64,000 bases of DNA, from positions 1 to 64,000 of the forward strand of contig JADJMS010000051.1 of the NCBI GenBank assembly GCA_016709495.1. The letters run 5' to 3'. This stretch comes from Candidatus Dechloromonas phosphorivorans (GTDB lineage Bacteria > Pseudomonadota > Gammaproteobacteria > Burkholderiales > Rhodocyclaceae). The stretch's first letter is position 1, and the number at the start of each line of letters is the position of its first letter. Under the pieces are notes generated by a model that was given only the letters and a program-made list of their open reading frames with translations, was not told where the DNA came from and did not search any database. A program made the translations under genes and the position numbers. Of the stretch, positions 47,935 through 56,725 are shown in pieces.

Positions 47935-48988
47935 GTCACTGAAGCGGCATGTGCCCAGCCTGTCCCGGCTGAGATTCATTGTTCAGATATTCACCCTGTT
48001 TTTGACCGTGTGGGGTAGTACCGTCGTCGGTTATTACGCCTCTGAAAAAATTTCAACTGCCCTTCCTGCCTTGTCCTGTGCCTACGACAAAAGCAACGGG
48101 GGTTATTGCGTGCTGATTCCCTTGCAGCATCAAATGCACCATCGTATTGGCGAATCGCTGGTCAAGGCGCAGCAGATCACGCAGCAAGTCATCATGCCGA
48201 CGGTTATTGCCCTGGGGACTTTCCTGATCTTCTTTGCCGTGCTCGGCAAGGCCTTCTGCGGCTGGGTATGTCCGCTCGGCACGATACAGGAGTGGATCAA
48301 TAAAATTGGCCGGCGTTTCGGTCGACCGCAACATTTGCTCGACAGCAAGACAGCCAAGCGCACCCGTCCGGTTAAATGGCTGATCCTGCTCGGCCTGGTC
48401 TTTCTCGTTCCGATTCTGGCCGGGATGGGTATTGCGCCGCACTCGATGGGCAATCCTTACTGCGACATTTGCCCCTCGCGGATTGCCACCACCTTACTCA
48501 CCGCAGATACCGAGCAAGTTGCGCTGAAAATGACTGATATGCCGAGCATGGTGCTAAGTGCCATTGCCAATGTGATGACCGGCTTTGTGCTCATCGCCGC
48601 GCTCGCCATGCGCCAGCCTTTTTGCCGGATTTGCCCGATGCTGGCGATGAACGCCACCTTCCGTCATCTTTCATTGACCCGCCTGGTCAAGATCGAAAAC
48701 GAAAAGTGCGAGAAGTGCGGCATCTGTACCAAGGCCTGCCCGATGGATATTCCCGAGATCCATCACCATCACGGGCTAAAAGCTTTCAATGAAGACTGCA
48801 CCTTATGCGGGCGCTGCGCCGAGTTCTGCCCTGACGATGGCATCATCAAGGTGAAGTTCGGGCCGTGGAATCTATTTTCCTCCAGCCGCGACTATTACAA
48901 AAACCGGGTACGCAACGAATCACCGGAAGGTACGGTCAAGCCGCTCAAATTTGTTCGCAAGCCGGCGGTATCAAGCGATGTTGCCTGA
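47927..48988 (+). CDS. Membrane polyferredoxin of the NapH/NosR/CcoG type
   Basis: A 353-residue protein with about five membrane helices. Two membrane-edge cysteine motifs, CGWVCPLGTIQEW (about residue 110) and CRICPMLAM (about 245), match the NapH/NosR C-terminal and CcoG families. Two 4Fe-4S sites follow, CEKCGICTKACP (about 262-273) and CTLCGRCAEFCP. An extra CDICPS is present near 185. Such proteins move electrons from quinol or ferredoxins across or to the periplasmic face; CcoG reduces Cu(II) in cbb3 oxidase assembly. The metal-receptor context here points to metal reduction, which is inference. Confidence 0.88.
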   Translation: MTESLKRHVPSLSRLRFIVQIFTLFLTVWGSTVVGYYASEKISTALPALSCAYDKSNGGYCVLIPLQHQMHHRIGESLVKAQQITQQVIMPTVIALGTFLIFFAVLGKAFCGWVCPLGTIQEWINKIGRRFGRPQHLLDSKTAKRTRPVKWLILLGLVFLVPILAGMGIAPHSMGNPYCDICPSRIATTLLTADTEQVALKMTDMPSMVLSAIANVMTGFVLIAALAMRQPFCRICPMLAMNATFRHLSLTRLVKIENEKCEKCGICTKACPMDIPEIHHHHGLKAFNEDCTLCGRCAEFCPDDGIIKVKFGPWNLFSSSRDYYKNRVRNESPEGTVKPLKFVRKPAVSSDVA

Positions 48989-49732
48989 TCCGGCGGTATC
49001 GGGGTTTTCGGTTTTCCTGCTTGGCCTGTCGCTCGGCTTGACGGCATGCGCCGTCACCTGCCTGCCTTTCATCGGCACACTAACCCTCGGAAAAGCAGAA
49101 GGCCGCAGCAGTGGCATGCGTGACACCGCCTATTTTCTCGGCGGTCGCTTGATTTCCTACACCCTGCTAGGCACCCTGGCTGGAACTCTCGGCGCCTGGT
49201 TCGTGCGAGAACTGGCCGCAGGGGCAGGCAATCTTGTGATCGGCTTGAGCAGCCTGTTTGCTGCGGCCTGGTTAATTTGGCCAAGTACTCCCCACAGAGG
49301 CTGTCGTCCGGCACGCCGCTTTGCAGGTCTCTCGCCGATGCTGCTCGGTATCGGTCTGACCTGATTCCCTGTGCGCCACTGGCAACCTTGCTGGCAGCAG
49401 CAGCAGCGGGCGGGAGTTCATTTCAAGGCGCCTACTACGGCCTCTTGTTTGGAATGGGTACGCTGCTCACCCCCATGCTTGTGCTCATCCCATCCGTTGC
49501 CAGCATCGGTCAAGCACTCAGAACCGACAGAGCCTGGTTGTTGCCCTGGATGCGCGCAGGAGCCAGTCTTGTCCTCGTTTTACTGGCGTATACCCGATGC
49601 GAGTTATTTGCTGCCGGGCTGGGTAAATATGTATTGGCGATTACCGTACTGACTGTGTTCTGGCGTTATTACCGGGCACATCACGAAGATGGTGGCCAGA
49701 AACGGGTTTTTACATTACGCCAGATTGAATGA
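48978..49732 (+). CDS. SafE/TauE- or CcdA-like polytopic membrane protein, frameshifted
   Basis: About 251 residues with six hydrophobic helices. It starts MLPDPAVSGFSVFLLGLSLGLTACAVTCLPFIGT, with a C-x-x-x-C pair in the first helix, and the second half opens with TLIPCAPLATLLAAAAAGG, another cysteine in a symmetric place. This resembles the SafE/UreH/CcdA superfamily that moves metals or electrons. One base is wrong near 49362 (GLT-stop where GLTLIPCAP is expected). It overlaps the polyferredoxin end by 11 bases and abuts the convergent nosL gene. Confidence 0.78.
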
Positions 49733-49737
49733 GTTGA

Positions 49738-50217
49738 TCAAAACTTTCCGTTATCAAGCGCAGCAGTAAGCTCAGGCGTTACCTGGGTAAAACCCAGAAT
49801 CTTTTTACCTTTGTGGTCCTTCAGAAAATCGTCTGCGTCGGCCTTGTTCGCCAACGGAACCAATTCATGACCCATCGGGCCAAGCACATCGGAGCCGACA
49901 ACGAAAAGTGCCTTGCGTGCATCGATGCGTTCCAGATTGTAGAAATCGGTCACGTAAATCGCCGCAATATCTTCCTTGCGATGCCCCGGCGCAAACTTGG
50001 GCAGATCTTGCAGGAACTTGAACATATCCTTCGAACCATCAAAGAAATGGTTGTGTCCGTCTTTCCAGGACACAACCGCGACCCAGTTGGGGTACTTGGC
50101 AACCAGCATGCCACAAACCGGGCAGAGGTCTTTGGCAGTCGGTTTTGGCACGTTCTGGGCGAATGCGAAACTCGCCCAGAAGGCAAGACAAAATGCGAGA
50201 AGATGACGACGTTTCAT
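49738..50217 (-). CDS. nosL: NosL-family copper-binding protein, copy 1
   Basis: A 159-residue exported protein. MKRRHLLAFCLAFWASFAFAQ is a signal peptide; the mature protein has the NosL hallmark LCPVCGMLVAKYPNWVAVV, followed by FFDGSKDMFKFLQD and VTDFYNLERIDARKALFVVGSDVLGPMG. NosL delivers Cu(I) to N2O reductase maturation. No lipobox is seen, unlike many NosL proteins. Its ATG overlaps the stop of copy 2 by one base, so they are co-transcribed from the promoter near site B. nosZ is not in the window. Confidence 0.9.
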   Translation of the reverse strand: MKRRHLLAFCLAFWASFAFAQNVPKPTAKDLCPVCGMLVAKYPNWVAVVSWKDGHNHFFDGSKDMFKFLQDLPKFAPGHRKEDIAAIYVTDFYNLERIDARKALFVVGSDVLGPMGHELVPLANKADADDFLKDHKGKKILGFTQVTPELTAALDNGKF

Positions 50218-50818
50218 TAACCCTTCTTCATTTCTGCGGCACGTTTGCGGCGCTCTTCACGCATCTTGCGGATCATGCTGGCGTCAGTTGCCATGTCGAG
50301 ATAGGACTCGCGCAGGCATCATCAAACTTGGCTAACGTGCCACCATGCTTGGCTTGAAACTCTTTGGCGACATCGGTGGAAGCAAAGGAATGTTTGCTGC
50401 GCTTGGTCATCGCGTGTTTCAGGTCTGCGCCAATCAGGTAGGTCATTTGATCAACCGGCACTAGCGGGCGCGGTTCAATAGTTGATCCATAATCCGGGCC
50501 CCAGATATTCTTTGGCTCACGATCAATATTGACGCCCAGGCTCAACGACAGGCAGTGAATGGAACAAACACCATCGTTGAGATCATCCGAATATTGAACC
50601 AGCATCCGAGCGCGGTGATGCTCTTTACGATCCATGCCGCAGTAAGGGCATTTTGGATACTTCTCGAATTCGTTTTCCAGCGGCTTGGCGTCGGCTGCTT
50701 TCTTGGGAATGAACTGATTTGGCGTGCCATCCGTGGAACAGGCCTCGGCGCTGGCTTGTGTGGAAATTGCGGCCAAGCCAGTCAAAGCGGAGAGTTTGAG
50801 TAGATCGCGGCGTTTCAT
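50217..50818 (-). CDS. NosL-family protein, copy 2, with twin-arginine-like signal, frameshifted near its end
   Basis: About 200 residues. MKRRDLLKLSALTGLAAISTQASA fits a Tat-type signal (KRRDLLK). The mature part has YPKCPYCGMDRKEHHRARMLVQYSDD, the NosL Cys-x-x-Cys-Gly-Met site plus a His pair, and DGVCSIHCLSLSLG with two more cysteines and a His, a second metal-site candidate. The frame breaks near 50310; the true end reads RESYLDMATDASMIRKMREERRKRAAEMKKG, a basic tail, stopping at 50217. The Tat signal suggests export in a folded or metallated state. Site B lies 63 bases upstream. Confidence 0.82.
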
Positions 50819-50880
50819 GGTGGTGCTCCCTGAGTCGTAATTCAACCCCGGTATATTAGTCCTCTGTTATCAAGCAGATA

Positions 50881-50897
50881 TGCGACATAGTGTCGCA
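50881..50897 (-). promoter_or_regulatory. Site B: perfect 17-bp palindrome before the two nosL genes
   Basis: TGCGACA-TAG-TGTCGCA, fully symmetric 7-3-7. On minus, TAATAT (50853-50858) is a -10-like hexamer centred about 34 bases downstream, placing the palindrome near -42 of the inferred start, a class II activator position. The convergent SafE-like gene stops at 50899, just two bases to the right. Confidence 0.75.
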
Positions 50898-50898
50898 C

Positions 50899-51603
50899 CT
50901 AGCCCAACAGATTACGCATGATGGCGTAGTAGGCGAGGCCTTGCCAGAGCGTCGAAATACCGAGCGCGATGACAAATATGGCGGCACCTTTGAGCAACCA
51001 GCCGCGCAGTTTTGGCCCCAGTTTGCCGAACAAAAAGGAGGCAGAAAGCATAGAAGGCAGGGTGCCGGCACCAAAGGCCAACATCAACAGACCGCCTTCA
51101 AGAACAGAGGGAGCGGTGGTGGCTTTGACCGCCATCGCCATGGTCATCGAGCAGGGCATCAGGCCGTTGATCGCACCACCGATCAGTGCGCCAACCACCG
51201 GGCCTTTCTGCACCGCCTGACCAAATTGTTTGCGTAACCAGGCAATCGGCGCGAAACCCAAGCTGTTGCGAATCGGTGAAACACCCAGTAAATCAAGGCC
51301 GAGCAGGATGACGACGATGCCGGCAATAATCTGTAAAACACCCTGCAACTTACCAAACTGCCCGGTGGAAACCAGCACCGCACCCAGTGCGGCAGCGATC
51401 AAGCCAACGATGCCATAAACACCAACGCGGGCGCCGTGATAAGCAAAATAGGGCCAAATACCCTTGGCGCCGAGGCGGATGAAGAAGCTGGAGACCAAGC
51501 CGCCACACATCCGGAAGCAATGCCCACTACCTAAAACGCCGGTCATGAAGGCGAGCCAGTAGGAAAACTCGGCAATAGCTTGATGGTGCGAGTGATCCAT
51601 CAA
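50899..51603 (-). CDS. SafE/TauE-like heavy-metal membrane protein (COG2836 type)
   Basis: A 234-residue protein with six membrane helices. The N-terminus MMDHSHHQAIAEFSYW is His-rich. The helix 1 motif GSGHCFRMCGGLVSSF corresponds to the HCxxMCGG motif of this family, and the second half has GAINGLMPCSMTMAMAVKA with the symmetric cysteine. These proteins are often encoded beside the cbb3-oxidase copper ATPase CcoI, as here, where the start overlaps the end of the P-type ATPase by four bases. A copper role is inferred from context. Confidence 0.87.
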   Translation of the reverse strand: MMDHSHHQAIAEFSYWLAFMTGVLGSGHCFRMCGGLVSSFFIRLGAKGIWPYFAYHGARVGVYGIVGLIAAALGAVLVSTGQFGKLQGVLQIIAGIVVILLGLDLLGVSPIRNSLGFAPIAWLRKQFGQAVQKGPVVGALIGGAINGLMPCSMTMAMAVKATTAPSVLEGGLLMLAFGAGTLPSMLSASFLFGKLGPKLRGWLLKGAAIFVIALGISTLWQGLAYYAIMRNLLG

Positions 51604-54030
51604 TCTTTTTGCAGGCGCAGCGAGTTGGTGACGACCGAGACTGAACTCATCGCCATCGCCGCCGCAGCGATCATCGGATTGAGCCGGCCTGCCGCTGCAA
51701 CGGGAATCGAAATGACGTTGTAACCGAGCGCCCAGAAAAGGTTTTGGCGGATGATCGCCATCGTTTTGCGCGAGAGATCAATACCGGCGGCAACGCGGGC
51801 GATGTCGCCACCAACCAGCGTTATGTCGGCGGATTCCACCGCAATATCGGCCCCGCCACCGATGGCAAAGCCGACATCAGCCGCCGCCAGTGCCGGTGCA
51901 TCATTGATACCGTCGCCGATCATGCCAACCTTTTGGCCTGCTGCCTGTAAACGGCGAATGACGGCCAGTTTGTCGGCAGGGGTAGCACGCGCAACAACTT
52001 CATCGATGCCGACTTCACGTGCAACATGGCGGGCGACGGCTTCAACGTCGCCGGTAGCCATGACGGTTTTAAGGCCGAGCCGATGAAGCAGGGCGATGGC
52101 TTCGCGGGCACCGGGGCGCGGCTGGTCGGCAATTGCAAAAATGGCGGCAGAATGGCCGTCGACCGCAACAAATACCGGGGTTTTGCCTTGTTCGGCCAAG
52201 CGGGTCGCTTCATCAGCCAGAACGCCACTATCAATTCCGTTTTCCGCCAGCAAAGCGGCATTGCCGACGACGATGCTTTGTCCGCCTGCCGAAGCGATCA
52301 CGCCACGTCCAGGCAAGGCTGAAAACTCGTCGGCACTCAGCAAAGCCTCGGCGCGCGGCTTGCACCAATCGGCCATGGCTCTTGCCAGGAAGTGTTCTGA
52401 ACCCGCTTCGGCGGCCGCGAGCAGCGAAGCAAGGCGTGTTTCATCGATGCCGGGCAGGATGAAGCTATCGGTGACGACCGGTTTGCCTTCGGTAATCGTG
52501 CCGGTTTTGTCGAAAACGATGGTGGTCAGTTTGGACGCCGTTTCCAGTGCTTCGCCATTACGGATATAGATGCCGCGCTTGGCCGCCTGACCGGTGCCAA
52601 CCATAATCGCGGTTGGTGTTGCCAAACCCAAAGCACAGGGGCAGGCGATCAGCAGCACGGCCACGGAATGGGCTAGCGCCCGCGAAACCGGGTGGCCGGA
52701 GAGCGCCCAGCCAACAAAGGTTAGCGCAGCTACACCACCCACCGCCGGGACAAAACGGGCAGAGATACGGTCGACCAGCTTTTGCACCGGTAATTTAGTA
52801 CCCTGCGCGTGATCGACCAGTTTGACGATGCCGGATAGCACGGTGTCGCCACCAATGGCGGTCACTCTCATGATGAAACTGCCATTGCCGTTGAGACAAC
52901 CGCCAATCACCGCATCGCCCGCCGCCTTGTTTGACGGGCAGCGATTCGCCGGTAATCATCGCTTCGTTGATTGTCGAACACCCTTCTAGTACGCGGCCAT
53001 CAGTCGGCACTTTGTCACCGGCGCGCACGCGCAGACGGTCGCCGAGCTGGACGTCGTCAATCGCCACTTCATGTTCGCTGCCATCGGCGGCTATGCGCAA
53101 GGCCGTTTCCGGCTGGAGTTCGATCAGCTTGCGGATGGCTTCACTGGCCTTGCCTTTGGCGCGTTCTTCCATGTAGCGGCCAAGCAGGACAAAGGTACAA
53201 ATGCCCGCCGCCGATTCAAAATAAACGTGGTGGCCCATCTTGAACACACCGGGAATGCTGTAGGCCCAGGCCGCGCCGGAACCGATGGCGATCAGGGTGT
53301 CCATGTTGGCTTCGCCCTGTTGAGCTAGCGTCCAGGCTTTGCGGAAAATGCTGTTGCTGCTGCCAAAGAGAATCGCCGTCGACAAGCCGAACTCCATCAC
53401 GCGCAACACTGGTGAATGGTGCATGGCCATGCCGGAAATCATCACCGGCACGGTCATCCAGGCGGCCTGTACAAAGCGCTTTTTGGCTTCTTCGACGCGT
53501 TCCTTTTCGCGCTCGACCAGCAGGCGGCGCTGCGACAAGGTATCCATTGGGCGAGCTTCGTAGCCGAGGCGAGCGACCACTTCGGAAACGCCTTCGCGAT
53601 CAATCACGCCAAATACGGTCAGCGTTGCCGAGGCAAAATTGACTACCGCCGAGCGCACACGCGGGTCACGCTTCAACTTCATTTCGACGAGCAGGGCGCA
53701 GGAGGCGCAGGTCATGCCTTCAATGGCGACCGAACATTCACACACCGGCCCGTCAATGGGTACGGGTGGGGTGGGTGGCGCTTTGGGCGCAGCGATCAAG
53801 TTACCCAACACGGCATCGAGCGTCGCCAGCAAACACGCCTCAGGCAAATTCACCGGGTCATACTGAATGACCAGCGAGCCAATGTCAGAAACGATGCGCA
53901 CATCCTTGACCGCCGGGTGTTTGCGCAGCAGGATTTCCAGGATGTAGCAGCGCTCCTGCTCCTTGATCAGAGCCGGAGCAACGACGCGAATGCGTCGTGA
54001 GAGTCGATGGACAACCTGGCCGTTTTTCAT
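51600..54030 (-). CDS. Copper-translocating P-type ATPase (P1B-1), one frameshift
   Basis: About 810 residues. N-terminal residues 1-85 look like an HMA fold without the CxxC pair; after a Pro-rich linker a second HMA domain has GMTCASCALLVEMK. The membrane domain and actuator contain TINEAMITGESLPVK; the ion-path CPC is in LIACPCALGLATPTA; the phosphorylation site is VFDKTGTITEGK; the ATP-binding HP motif lies in GSEHFLARA; MIGDGINDAPALAAADVGFAIG and a late YNVISIPVAAAGRLNP (copper-site Y-N) follow. The frame breaks near 52915-52925. Its direction (export for detoxification, CopA, or for enzyme assembly, CcoI/CopA2) cannot be decided, but the neighbours favour assembly. It overlaps both neighbours by four bases. 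Confidence 0.93.
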
Positions 54031-54629
54031 TTCTTGAGGTTGGTTTTGCGATATCGGACGAGCAGGAAAACGAGATAGAAAGTCGTCATCCAGGCATTGC
54101 TGTGCGCCAGCGGTTGCTGCAGCCAGCGCTTGGTGATCAGATCCCAGTGCGCCTTGATCAGGTAGAAAGCGACCAGATCATTGAAGAAATTGATGATTGC
54201 CTTTTCAGTCAGGGCGCTGGCCAGAATCGGCTGGATTTTTGCCTGCAGGGAACCGGCTGGCGCCTCAACCGCTGGCGTCAAAACAGCCTTGAATTTATCG
54301 AGCAAGGGTTGCAGGCCGTTCGTTGTCTGCTCCGGCTCCGCCGCAGTCACTTCCGGTTCAGCGCTGGGTGCGGGCAAGCTGTCAAATAATCCAAAAAGAC
54401 GGCGCGCAACCTGAGCTGTAGAGCAAACTGTCTGGTCAAAACGGATAGAGATTCGCAGCCAGCCACGATCAATCACCGCGATGTTGATGCCAGCCAAACT
54501 CGTCATCCCTTGCTCAATGGCCGCGGAGGCTGCCGGTGTGCAAAGCTCAGCGGGCAATTCGAGACGCAAATAGCCCGGCTCTCGATGCAGCACGATCACG
54601 CGTTGCGCCAGTTTTGCGGCTTGCGACAT
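54027..54629 (-). CDS. Hypothetical protein with HMA-like N-terminus and C-terminal membrane segment
   Basis: A 200-residue protein from MSQAAKLAQRVIVLHREPGYLRLELPAELC. Residues 10-85 have the beta-alpha-beta spacing of an HMA-like fold (LRLELPAELCTPAASAAIEQGMTSLAGINIAVIDRGWLRISIRFD), with two isolated cysteines but no CxxC. This is reminiscent of the first domain of the adjacent ATPase. A linker of about 40 residues rich in Pro, Ala and Glu is followed by a helical region and one hydrophobic segment (WMTTFYLVFLLVRYRKTNLKK). The RBS AAGGAG is clear. Not recognised as a named family. Confidence 0.6.
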   Translation of the reverse strand: MSQAAKLAQRVIVLHREPGYLRLELPAELCTPAASAAIEQGMTSLAGINIAVIDRGWLRISIRFDQTVCSTAQVARRLFGLFDSLPAPSAEPEVTAAEPEQTTNGLQPLLDKFKAVLTPAVEAPAGSLQAKIQPILASALTEKAIINFFNDLVAFYLIKAHWDLITKRWLQQPLAHSNAWMTTFYLVFLLVRYRKTNLKK

Positions 54630-54640
54630 AGCTTTCTCCT

Positions 54641-55030
54641 TCAAGCCGCCGGCGTTTCTTGCGCCGGTGCGCTGACCGTTGAAGTGACCGGCGCAATGCC
54701 TTCAACCTTCTCCTGCGCTTCAGCCATCAGGTCGTTGAGATTTTCCTTTTGCTGCAGGGCGAAATCCTTGCCCATGCCAGTCGCTTTGGACAGACCTTCG
54801 ATAATCTCCTTCTCATATTTATGGAGCAGGAAACCGGCGGCAATACCGCCCGCAACCCCCGCTGCCAGCAAGGTTAGCGGATTGCGCAGCAGGCTGAAAC
54901 CGAGCAGACCGCGCCCGGCGGCGAATCCGCTGGCGGCCATCATCGCGCCCTTGGCCAGCGGCGTACTCATCGCATGGCCGGCGTTGCTCATCATGTTCGG
55001 CATGTGCTTCATCATTTCTTCGGTCATCAT
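54641..55030 (-). CDS. Met-rich small membrane protein, unknown
   Basis: A 129-residue protein. The N-terminus MMTEEMMKHMPNMMSNAGHAM holds eight methionines and two histidines in 21 residues, like a copper-binding tail. A glycine-rich hydrophobic hairpin follows (GFAAGRGLLGFSLL and LTLLAAGVAGGIAAGFLLHKYEKE), then a helical Ala/Glu tail. The fold is unclear; some magnetosome or YtxH-like proteins have a similar layout. An AAAGGAAAG RBS precedes the ATG. Copper binding is inference from composition and neighbours. Confidence 0.6.
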   Translation of the reverse strand: MMTEEMMKHMPNMMSNAGHAMSTPLAKGAMMAASGFAAGRGLLGFSLLRNPLTLLAAGVAGGIAAGFLLHKYEKEIIEGLSKATGMGKDFALQQKENLNDLMAEAQEKVEGIAPVTSTVSAPAQETPAA

Positions 55031-55042
55031 GATGCTTTCCTT

Positions 55043-55219
55043 TCAGGATTTATTCGGTTGATTGTTGCCATTTTGGGCCGGCATTTCCTTGATGTCATGC
55101 AACATCTCGTAAATTCCCCGGCAGCCTTCGCAGCAAAATTGGAATTGTTTTTCCGGCGCGTTCAGGACGAAGGGTTTGATCCCGACATCGAGGCCGCACA
55201 GATCGCAAGGGGCGCTCAT
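55043..55219 (-). CDS. 58-residue metal-binding protein (CcoI-type N-terminal metal domain as a free protein)
   Basis: MSAPCDLCGLDVGIKPF is followed by QFQFCCEGCRGIYEML. The pattern CxxCG-x(n)-FCCxGC-x-x-x-Y-x-x-L matches the metal-binding domain at the N-terminus of FixI/CcoI-type P-type ATPases (Pfam ATPase-cat_bd, from memory), here encoded alone. It is 58 residues, cytosolic, with an acidic/polar tail. The ATG overlaps the stop of the TlpA-like gene (ATGA). The adjacent P-type ATPase lacks this domain, so the free protein could serve it as a chaperone; that is inference. Confidence 0.75.
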   Translation of the reverse strand: MSAPCDLCGLDVGIKPFVLNAPEKQFQFCCEGCRGIYEMLHDIKEMPAQNGNNQPNKS

Positions 55220-55710
55220 TTGAGCATTTCCAATGCTTGCCGCTCGAAGGTCGCTTCATCGGCCTCGCCAATGATTTTGGCGTGAATCATCCCTTTGGCG
55301 TCCACAAAATAGGTCGTCGGCAAACCGACCACGCCGTAGCTGCGGGCGATATTTGATTTTTCATCCAGCAGCGCCGGGTAGGTGAAGCCGACTTTCTTGA
55401 TGAAGGCTTCAATGCTTGCCTTGTCTTGCCCGGCATTGATCGCCAGCACTTCCAAGCCGTTATCTTTGTTGCGCTGATAAACGTTTTCGATGGCCTTCAT
55501 TTCGCCTTCGCAGTATTTGCACCAGTCGGCCCAAAAGCGGATGACCAGCGGCTTGCCGGCATAGGCATCAGGAAATACGCTGTTTTTGCCGTCGACCGTA
55601 ACAGTTTGAAATTTAGGTGCCAGATCACCCATATTCAGCTTGACCGCCGGGTTGTCGCTGCCACAGCCGGCAAGCAAGGCAAAGCTAAGCAGGAAAATCA
55701 GTAACCGCAT
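55216..55710 (-). CDS. TlpA/ResA-type thioredoxin-fold lipoprotein
   Basis: A 164-residue protein. MRLLIFLLSFALLAGCGSDN is a lipoprotein signal with lipobox LAGC. The redox site is WADWCKYCEGEMKAIE, and the cis-proline loop is VGLPTTYFVD. Such proteins reduce disulfides in apocytochromes, Sco proteins or copper sites in the periplasm. It lies in the same operon as SCO1, which fits copper-site maturation. A motif copy with one mismatch (55591-55602) encodes V-T-V-D near residue 37. Confidence 0.9.
   Translation of the reverse strand: MRLLIFLLSFALLAGCGSDNPAVKLNMGDLAPKFQTVTVDGKNSVFPDAYAGKPLVIRFWADWCKYCEGEMKAIENVYQRNKDNGLEVLAINAGQDKASIEAFIKKVGFTYPALLDEKSNIARSYGVVGLPTTYFVDAKGMIHAKIIGEADEATFERQALEMLK
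55591..55602 (+). repeat. Dispersed 12-bp motif copy, one mismatch
   Basis: GTCGACCGTAAC, preceded by TTTTTGCC. Antisense inside the TlpA-like gene. The same T-to-C change occurs in the copy at 63514. Confidence 0.6.
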
Positions 55711-55711
55711 A

Positions 55712-56719
55712 TTAGTGTTCGATCAAAATCAGGTTGGAGGTCAGCACGAAGTAAGTGGCGACGAGGGCAAAGAGAATATAGCCGCTAGCCGCCAATCCGG
55801 CCAAGCGGGCTGAAACTTGCGGAATGATCCGGTGCAGACTGGCGACCCGCGCAAACGGCTGCACCGCGCCCGCCCCCAGCCCGGCAGCGGTGGCGACGAA
55901 GAGCGGCAAATAAAGCCAGTAGCCCTGATAGTCGTATTCCGGCTTGAGGATGCAGAAGGGGCAATGGTGGTGCGGGTGCTCGTATATGTAGAGCGAAATG
56001 AAGGACAGCACGCCGATGATCGCCGCGACAAAGGCCGTTGCGCTGGCCCCGGCGAGTAGATAACCACTGTGCTGGGCACGCTTTTTTCCAGTGCCAGAGT
56101 GCACCACCGATCACTGCTGTCAATGCGCCATAAAACAGGAACAAGGCGGGTTTGGGTTCCATACCGGAGGCTTCGCCAGCTATCGTTTTGGCGTCGCCGG
56201 AAAACAGGCTGCCGCAGCAAGACGTAATCACATTGGCCTTGAGGCCGAGGAAATACTGCAACTCCAGCCAGAAACTGAGCGCCATCACCGGCAAGAGCAG
56301 AATCAGCAGGCCATATTTGATTTTGACCAACGGGTAATCCGGCGCCCGGGTATCAACGTGGTTGATCGCCAGCCACATGGCGGCGAGGAAGAAAACAACC
56401 ATCTGGGAAATCAACGATGGAAAGCCGAAATCATTGACGTTGAGCGTGCCCACCGCGCACATCGCGCCGACGAACATGGCAGACAGGCGATCGGCATTGA
56501 AGACGAAGAGCAACAGGGCAGCAAGCTGGATGACGAAAACAAAAGTCAGCAGGGTTGAAAACAGGTAAGTACGGCGCTCGAAATCCAGCTGTCGCTCCGA
56601 GCCGCTACGAATATCCCAGTGGCGGATGACTTGCACGGCGAAGGGCATGGCGGCGCCAGCATCAACACCGCTATGGCGGCGGCCATCAATAAGGCGATGA
56701 TTGCTGGCTGGAAAAGCAT
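55712..56719 (-). CDS. Polytopic membrane protein with CC and His/Cys-cluster motifs, frameshifted, unknown
   Basis: About 336 residues with seven to eight membrane helices. The start MLFQPAIIALLMAAAIAVLML is seven bases after the ABC ATPase stop. Loop motifs stand out: ANVITSCCGSLFSGDAKTI near residue 180, with paired cysteines, and YIYEHPHHHCPFCILKPEY near residue 245, with four histidines and a CxxC in one loop, both beside membrane segments. They look like periplasmic metal ligands or a redox pair. I do not recognise a named family. The frame changes near 56660 and 56070. Its place between an ABC exporter and TlpA suggests a metal-insertion function. Confidence 0.65.
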
Positions 56720-56725
56720 GGTTTC

